From the NCBI GenBank assembly GCA_003265685.1, contig KZ836103.1:25138-89137 (forward strand): a stretch of 64,000 nucleotides of DNA, written 5' to 3'. The notes under the pieces were generated by a model. That model had not been told where the DNA came from and ran no database searches. It saw only the letters and a program-made list of their open reading frames with translations. Source of the stretch: Piscinibacter caeni. GTDB lineage: Bacteria; Pseudomonadota; Gammaproteobacteria; Burkholderiales; Burkholderiaceae_C. How positions within the stretch are numbered: the first letter of the stretch is position 1; each line of letters begins with the position of its first letter. Positions 59,330 through 64,000 of the stretch are shown in pieces. Both the position numbers and the translations under genes were made by a program.

Positions 59330-60072
59330 GCCGTTGTGATCGCGCCGGTGATCAGCCCGGTCACCTCTTCCGGCGAACTGGCGGCCACCGGCTTGTCGGC
59401 CACCTTCTCGCCGCGCCGCAGCACCACCACGCGGTCGGCCACGGCGAACACGTCGGGCATGCGGTGGCTGATCAGCACCACCGCGATGCCATGCTCGCGC
59501 AGCCGGCGGATCAGCGCCAGCACCTCGGCCACCTGGCGCACGCTGATGGCCGCGGTGGGCTCGTCCATCAGCACGATGCGCGGGTCCGACAGCCGCGTGC
59601 GCGCGATCGCCACCGCCTGGCGCTGGCCGCCGGACATGCGCCGCACCAGGTCACGCGGGCGCGTCTCGGACTTCAGCTCGGCGAACAGCTCGCCGGCGCG
59701 CTGGCGCATCGCGCGGTAGTCGATCCAGCGCAGCGGGCCGAGGCCGCGCATCAGCTCGCGGCCGAGGAACACGTTCTCGGCCGCGCTCAGGTTGTCGCAC
59801 AGCGCGAGGTCCTGGTAGACGATCTCGATGCCGGCCGCGCGTGCGTCGGCCGGCTTGTGGAAGTGCACCGGGCGCCCCTCCATCGCCAGCGTGCCCGAGG
59901 AGGGCGGGAAGTTGCCGGCGATGATCTTCACCAGCGTGGACTTGCCCGCCCCGTTGTCGCCCATCAGCCCGACCACCTCGCCGGCGTGCAGCGCGAGCGA
60001 CACCTCGGCGAGCGCCTGGATGGCACCGAAGTGCTTCGAGACGCGGTCGAGCGTCAGGACGGGCGTGCTCAC
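59326..60072 (-). CDS. Sugar ABC transporter ATPase, single-domain (FrcA-like)
   Basis: A 248-residue ATPase with Walker A GDNGAGKST, signature RRMSGGQRQAVAIARTRLS and Walker B IVLMDEPTAAI. Ribose-type ATPases (RbsA) usually carry two such domains in about 500 residues; one domain, as here, matches FrcA of the FrcBCA fructose importer. It starts with GTG at 60072, overlapping the stop of the binding-protein gene by 4 bases. Confidence 0.9.
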   Translation of the reverse strand: MSTPVLTLDRVSKHFGAIQALAEVSLALHAGEVVGLMGDNGAGKSTLVKIIAGNFPPSSGTLAMEGRPVHFHKPADARAAGIEIVYQDLALCDNLSAAENVFLGRELMRGLGPLRWIDYRAMRQRAGELFAELKSETRPRDLVRRMSGGQRQAVAIARTRLSDPRIVLMDEPTAAISVRQVAEVLALIRRLREHGIAVVLISHRMPDVFAVADRVVVLRRGEKVADKPVAASSPEEVTGLITGAITTA

Positions 60073-61058
60073 TTGGCCGGGCACTTGCCGAGGTTGGACT
60101 GGGTGCACTCGTCCAGCCCGGTGTAGAGCGGGTCGGCCACCTTCTTGCCGTTGATCAGGTCGATCAGCACGGCCGGTGCGCGGTGCCCCATCTCGAACGG
60201 GCGCTGGCCGATCTGCGCGTGGCTGCGTCCGGCCTTCAGCGCGTCGAGCTGCGGCGGCAGCGTGTCGCCGGCGATGATCACGAGCTCCTTGCTCTTCAGG
60301 CGCGGCATCACCTGGTCGGTCACCTGCGCGTAGGCCTGCGGGCCGAACTGGGCCCAGCCGCCCACCAGGATGAACGCGTCGAGCTTCGGGTTCTTGGTGA
60401 ACACGTCGGCCATCTGCTGGTTGGCCAGGTCGATCTGGTCGTTGGTGAACACCGGGCAGCCGGCGATCTCGCTCCAGCCGCCTTCGCCCTTGAGCCGGTC
60501 GATGCCCTTCTTGCCGGCGATGGTGTCGCGGAAGCCGGCGGCGCGGGCGTTGATGTTGTCGGCCGCCACGTTGCCCAGCTGCAGGCAGACGCTGCCGCCC
60601 TTGGGCTTGTGCTCCTTCAGGTGCTTGGCCATCAGCACGCCCATGTCGTAGTTGTTGGTGCCGAGGTAGGTGGTGCGCAGCGCGCGGTCGGCGGCCGCGA
60701 GGTCGGCGTCGATCGTCATGATCGGCATCTTCGGCTTCTTGGCCTTGAGCATGTTGGCCATCGCCGGCGCGTTGGACGGCGAGATTGCGATGCCGGCCAC
60801 GCCCTTGTTGATCAGGTCCTCGACGATCTGCACCTCGCCGGCCTCGTCGGCGCTGGAGGCCGGGCCGGTGTAGAGGCAGGTGTACTCCGAGTTCGGATTC
60901 TCCTTGTTCCACAGCGCGCAGCCGTCGCCCAGCACGGTGAAGAAGGGGTTGTCCAGCCCCTTCACCACCACCGCGAGCGTCTTCTTCTGCGCCCACACCG
61001 GGCTGGTAGCAAATGCCGCCACCAGCACGGCAGCCGTCAACTTCAACATCGTCTTCAT
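60069..61058 (-). CDS. Sugar ABC transporter substrate-binding protein (RbsB-like)
   Basis: A 329-residue periplasmic protein: signal peptide MKTMLKLTAAVLVAAFATSP cleaved near VWA-QKK, then TLAVVVKGLDNPFFTVLGDG, IAISPSNAPAMANMLKAKK and DADLAAADRALRTTYLGTNN, typical of the ribose/fructose type. The start at 61058 was chosen for its signal peptide and an AGGAG-like site. It is the first gene of the RbsC-type set. Confidence 0.9.
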   Translation of the reverse strand: MKTMLKLTAAVLVAAFATSPVWAQKKTLAVVVKGLDNPFFTVLGDGCALWNKENPNSEYTCLYTGPASSADEAGEVQIVEDLINKGVAGIAISPSNAPAMANMLKAKKPKMPIMTIDADLAAADRALRTTYLGTNNYDMGVLMAKHLKEHKPKGGSVCLQLGNVAADNINARAAGFRDTIAGKKGIDRLKGEGGWSEIAGCPVFTNDQIDLANQQMADVFTKNPKLDAFILVGGWAQFGPQAYAQVTDQVMPRLKSKELVIIAGDTLPPQLDALKAGRSHAQIGQRPFEMGHRAPAVLIDLINGKKVADPLYTGLDECTQSNLGKCPAK

Positions 61059-61116
61059 CACGGTCTCCTCTTCATGTGTGACCTGGCACGAGGCGCCCGC
61101 CCCGTGCAGCTTGCAC

Positions 61117-62229
61117 TCAGATGCGTTGTCCATCGCGCGGATCGAACAGGCAGGTGCGCCCCGCGTCGATCGCCAGCCTCAGCCATTCCCCCGGCCGCAC
61201 GGCAGCCTGGGCGTCGATGCGCGCCACCATCTCCACCGCGCCGAGCGGGAAGAACACCATCGTGTCGGTGCCGGTCGGCTCCACCACGTCGACGCGGCAC
61301 TCCAGCACCGCACGCCCCGGCGCGACCGGCTCGCCGGGGTGCAGCGCGGCCAGGTGTTCCGGCCGCACCCCGAACACCACGTCGCTGCCCAGCCAGTCGG
61401 CATAACGCGCCGGCGCCTGCGGCAGCGGCACGTACAGCGCCGCGTCGCCCGGGCGCGGCAGGTGCACGCCCAGGCCGCCGTCCTGCTGCACCAGCGTGGC
61501 GGGCACGAAGTTCATCGACGGCGAGCCGATGAAGTCGGCCACGAACAGGTTGGCCGGCGACTCGAACACCGTGCGCGGGTCGGCACATTGCTGCAGCACG
61601 CCGTCGCGCATCACCGCGATGCGGGTGGCCAGGGTCATGGCCTCGATCTGGTCGTGCGTCACGTACACCGCCGAGGTGCCCAGGCGCTGATGCAGCCGCT
61701 TGATCTCGGTGCGCATCTCCAGGCGCAGCTTGGCGTCCAGGTTCGACAGCGGCTCGTCGAACAGGAAGATCGACGGGTCGCGCACCATCGCCCGGCCCAT
61801 CGCCACGCGCTGGCGCTGGCCGCCGGAGAGCTCCGCCGGCTTGCGCTCGAGCAGCGGCTCGATCTGCAGCAGCGCGGCCACCTTGCGCAGCGCGGCGTCG
61901 CGCTGCGCCTTCGGCACGCCGCGTGCGCGCAGCCCGAAGGTGATGTTGCGCTCGACGTTCATGTTCGGGTAGAGCGCGTAGGACTGGAACACCATCGCAA
62001 TGTCGCGGTCCTTCGGGTGCACCTCGTTGACACGCCGCGCGTCGATGCGGATCTCGCCGCTGCTGGTTTGCTCCAGCCCGGCGATCAGGTTCAGCAGCGT
62101 GCTCTTGCCGCAGCCCGAGGGGCCGACCAGCACGAGGAACTCGCCGTCGCCGATGGACAGCGTGACGTTGCGCACGGCCTCGGTGCCGCCGTAGCGCTTG
62201 GAGACCTCGACCAGTTCGAGCGAAGCCAT
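61117..62229 (-). CDS. Sugar ABC transporter ATPase (MalK/UgpC-like)
   Basis: A 370-residue ATPase: Walker A GPSGCGKST, Q-loop MVFQSYALYPNMNVERN, signature ELSGGQRQRVAMGRAMVRDP, Walker B IFLFDEPLSNLDA, and a C-terminal MalK-type regulatory/TOBE domain (VVFGVRPEHLAALHPGE). It energises the MalFG-type permeases just upstream. A 58-base gap separates it from the RbsB-like gene. Confidence 0.92.
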   Translation of the reverse strand: MASLELVEVSKRYGGTEAVRNVTLSIGDGEFLVLVGPSGCGKSTLLNLIAGLEQTSSGEIRIDARRVNEVHPKDRDIAMVFQSYALYPNMNVERNITFGLRARGVPKAQRDAALRKVAALLQIEPLLERKPAELSGGQRQRVAMGRAMVRDPSIFLFDEPLSNLDAKLRLEMRTEIKRLHQRLGTSAVYVTHDQIEAMTLATRIAVMRDGVLQQCADPRTVFESPANLFVADFIGSPSMNFVPATLVQQDGGLGVHLPRPGDAALYVPLPQAPARYADWLGSDVVFGVRPEHLAALHPGEPVAPGRAVLECRVDVVEPTGTDTMVFFPLGAVEMVARIDAQAAVRPGEWLRLAIDAGRTCLFDPRDGQRI

Positions 62230-62230
62230 C

Positions 62231-62306
62231 TCAGTACCGCCCGGCCGTTCCGAAGGTACTGAGCGCCCCCTCGGGGGGCAGCGAACGAAGTGAGCGTGGG
62301 GGCTTC
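62231..62306. repeat. REP-like intergenic repeat
   Basis: The gap between the MalG-like and MalK-like genes has a perfect stem TCAGTACC/GGTACTGA (62231-62238 and 62255-62262), then CCCCCTCGGGGGG, then GCGAACGAAGTGAGCGTGGG. This last string is a repeat I associate with intergenic regions of Comamonadaceae-type genomes. It may lower expression of the downstream gene or stabilise the mRNA. Confidence 0.6.
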
Positions 62307-62309
62307 ATG

Positions 62310-63221
62310 TCAGCCCTTCACCGCGCCCGCGGTCAGGCCGCGCACGAAGTACTTGCCCGCGACGAGGAACACCACCAGGGTCGGCAGCCCGGTGATGATG
62401 GCCGCGGCCATCTCGAGGTCGTAGCGCTTGGTGGCCTGCGAGGTTTTGACCAGGTTGCCCAGCGCCACCGTGGCGGTCTGGCCGGCGCCGTTGGTCAGCG
62501 TCACGGCGAACAGGAAGTCGTTCCAGATCTGGGTGAACTGCCAGATCAACGTGACCACCAAGGTGGGCAGCGAGATCGGCAGCATGATCTGCCAGAAGAT
62601 TGCGAAGAAGCCCGCGCCGTCGATCGTCGCCGCGCGCACCAGCTCGCGCGGCACGGTGACGTAGAAGTTGCGGAAGAACAGCGTCGTGAAGCCGAGGCCG
62701 TAGACGATGTAGGTCAGCGCCAGGCCGGTGCCGGTGCTGGCCAGCCCGACCGCGCCGAGCAACTGCGCGAGCGGCAGGATGATGGCCTGGAACGGGATGA
62801 AGCAGCTGAACAGCAGCGCGCCGAACAGCAGGTTCGAGCCGCGGAAGCGCCAGAACGAGAGCGCGTAGCCGTTGAGCGCGCCGATCAGCGTGGAGACCAG
62901 CACCGCCGGCACCACCACCACCAGCGAGTTGACGAAGTACGGCCGCATGCCGCCGCAGTTGACGCTGACGCAGACCTCGCCCCAGGCCTGGCGCCAGGTG
63001 TCCGGCTGCAGCTGCTGCGGCCAGGCGAAGATCGAGGCCTCGCGCAGCTCCTCGGGCGACTTCAGCGAGGTCGCCACCATCACGTACAGCGGCGCGAGGT
63101 AGTACAGCGCGAACAGCGCCAGCAGCGCATACAGCAGCCCGCGCCCGAGGCGCCGGCGGCGCCGCGCCGCGGCCGCCGGCGCCCAGCGGCCCTCGCCCAG
63201 CCCGAGCGCCGCCTCAGCCAT
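62310..63221 (-). CDS. Sugar ABC transporter permease (MalG-like)
   Basis: A 303-residue carbohydrate permease with six segments: LYALLALFALYYLAPLYVMV, the EAA loop RAATIDGAGFFAIFWQIMLP, and QFTQIWNDFLFAVTLTNGAG. It overlaps the MalF-like gene by 8 bases. Upstream and downstream partners are MalF-like and MalK-like; the substrate is probably a sugar or polyol. Confidence 0.92.
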   Translation of the reverse strand: MAEAALGLGEGRWAPAAAARRRRRLGRGLLYALLALFALYYLAPLYVMVATSLKSPEELREASIFAWPQQLQPDTWRQAWGEVCVSVNCGGMRPYFVNSLVVVVPAVLVSTLIGALNGYALSFWRFRGSNLLFGALLFSCFIPFQAIILPLAQLLGAVGLASTGTGLALTYIVYGLGFTTLFFRNFYVTVPRELVRAATIDGAGFFAIFWQIMLPISLPTLVVTLIWQFTQIWNDFLFAVTLTNGAGQTATVALGNLVKTSQATKRYDLEMAAAIITGLPTLVVFLVAGKYFVRGLTAGAVKG

Positions 63222-64000
63222 GGGCGCTCCGTGCCGGCCGCAGCTCGGAGTAGAGGTAGGGCACGATGATGGCCATCACCGTGCACAGCATCATCATCGC
63301 GGTGGCCGAGCCGACCGCGATGTTGTTGCGCTGGAAGCTCATCGAGTACATGAAGATCGCCGGCAGGTCGGTGGCGTAGCCGGGGCCGCCGTTGGTCATC
63401 GCCACCACCAGGTCGAAGCTCTTCACCGCCAGGTGCGTGAGCACCACCACGGCCGAGAAGAAGGCCGGCCGGATCGACGGCAGCAGGATGCCCCAGTAGA
63501 TCTGCACGGTGCTCGCGCCGTCCATGAAGGCGGCCTTGACCACGTCCTGGTCCATGCCGCGCAGCGCGGCCAGGAAGATCGCCAGCACCAGGCCCGAGCT
63601 CTGCCACACGCCGGCGATCACGACGGTGTAGATGGCCAGGTCCGGGTCGACGATCCAGCCGAAGCGGAAGCTCTCCCAGCCGAGCTGCTGCACCGCGCGC
63701 TCCAGGCCGATGCCGGGGTTCAGCAGCCACTTCCACACCGTGCCGGTGACGATGAAGCTCAGCGCCATCGGGTACAGGTAGATGGTGCGCAGCAGCCCCT
63801 CGGCGCGGATGCGCTGGTCGAGCAGGATCGCCAGCAGCAGCCCGGTGACGAGCCCGACGCCGACGTACAGGCTGCCGAAGACCAGCAGGTTGACGATGGC
63901 CACGTTCCAGCGCTCCAGCTCCCACAGCCGGGTGTAGGCGGCGAAGCCGGTCAGCTCGTACAGCGGCATCATGCGCGACGAGGTGAACGACATGTACGCC
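63214..64000 (-). CDS. Sugar ABC transporter permease (MalF-like), 5' end outside window
   Basis: C-terminal part (at least 262 residues) of a MalF/UgpA-type permease: GVYMSFTSSRMM at the window edge, YPMALSFIVTGTVWKWLLNP, and the EAA loop DVVKAAFMDGASTVQIYWGI. Membrane segments continue to the end. The N-terminus and probably a binding-protein gene lie beyond 64000. It overlaps the MalG-like gene. Confidence 0.9.
   Translation of the reverse strand, partial: AYMSFTSSRMMPLYELTGFAAYTRLWELERWNVAIVNLLVFGSLYVGVGLVTGLLLAILLDQRIRAEGLLRTIYLYPMALSFIVTGTVWKWLLNPGIGLERAVQQLGWESFRFGWIVDPDLAIYTVVIAGVWQSSGLVLAIFLAALRGMDQDVVKAAFMDGASTVQIYWGILLPSIRPAFFSAVVVLTHLAVKSFDLVVAMTNGGPGYATDLPAIFMYSMSFQRNNIAVGSATAMMMLCTVMAIIVPYLYSELRPARSAHG

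Noticed and set aside
1-64000. CRISPR arrays, rRNA, tRNA and insertion sequences
   Set aside because: No evenly spaced direct repeats, no RNA gene signatures and no transposase-like proteins were seen on either strand.

Overview
The window is very GC-rich (about 70%) and reads as chromosome of a betaproteobacterium in the order Burkholderiales, probably near the Rubrivivax/Leptothrix/Comamonadaceae group. The basis is gene content: a tripartite tricarboxylate transporter with its own two-component system, DUF2783, DUF2917 and DUF2946 proteins, a VanR/VanAB unit, and a REP-like intergenic repeat of a kind I associate with these genomes. The genus cannot be fixed from the sequence alone. I saw no rRNA, tRNA, CRISPR array or recognisable insertion sequence.

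Region 1 (1-15.7 kb): aromatic catabolism. A 5'-truncated FAD monooxygenase with an in-frame amber codon and a DUF2783 gene lie on the plus strand, followed by a small copper-handling group (PCu(A)C chaperone, outer-membrane-like protein, DUF2946). The rest is one minus-strand run of 13 genes from 15556 down to 3330. It encodes the two-subunit hydroquinone dioxygenase (HapCD/PnpCD type), 4-hydroxymuconic semialdehyde dehydrogenase, maleylacetate reductase, a complete Liv-type ABC importer, an intradiol dioxygenase (probably hydroxyquinol 1,2-dioxygenase), 3-oxoadipate CoA-transferase and thiolase. Together these can take hydroquinone and hydroxyquinol through maleylacetate and 3-oxoadipate to succinyl-CoA and acetyl-CoA. 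A perfect palindrome upstream of hapC is the likely operator.

Region 2 (15.7-33.5 kb): mixed housekeeping and accessory genes. It holds a hairpin-rich inverted-repeat element, a short-type glucan phosphorylase, a degraded PPK2 gene, a chemotaxis receptor, an unusual pyruvate kinase-like protein, a stress-type group (DUF1428, PNPOx, DUF1348, AhpD-like) with a divergent LysR gene, and a second LysR gene divergent from an NAD(P)-binding protein and DoxX. Three adjacent genes at 28978-30589 (DODA dioxygenase, GDT1 family, DmeF-like CDF) have each lost an internal piece. An MFS transporter overlaps the last of them.

Region 3 (34.6-40.3 kb): candidate conflict/defence locus. A 264-residue protein of unknown function is followed 9 bases later by a 981-residue protein with a TIR-like N-terminus, a TPR-like middle and a complete S8 subtilase domain. 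Convergent to it is a visibly lower-GC gene for a 566-residue protein ending in a HEPN-like RX5H motif. This is the part of the window most likely to hold something not yet described.

Region 4 (40.5-53.2 kb): vanR, divergent from vanAB, with two copies of the VanR operator; a MOSC protein; and tctDE with a TctCBA-type transporter directly followed by a two-gene ATP-citrate-lyase-like enzyme whose lyase domain appears to lack one catalytic histidine. Transport and cleavage of a carboxylate therefore seem coupled in one operon.

Region 5 (53.2-64 kb): small enzymes, a GcvA-like regulator, a secreted PQQ-type beta-propeller protein behind a structured leader, and two stacked sugar ABC importers on the minus strand (ribose/fructose type and MalFGK type). 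The second runs off the window edge.
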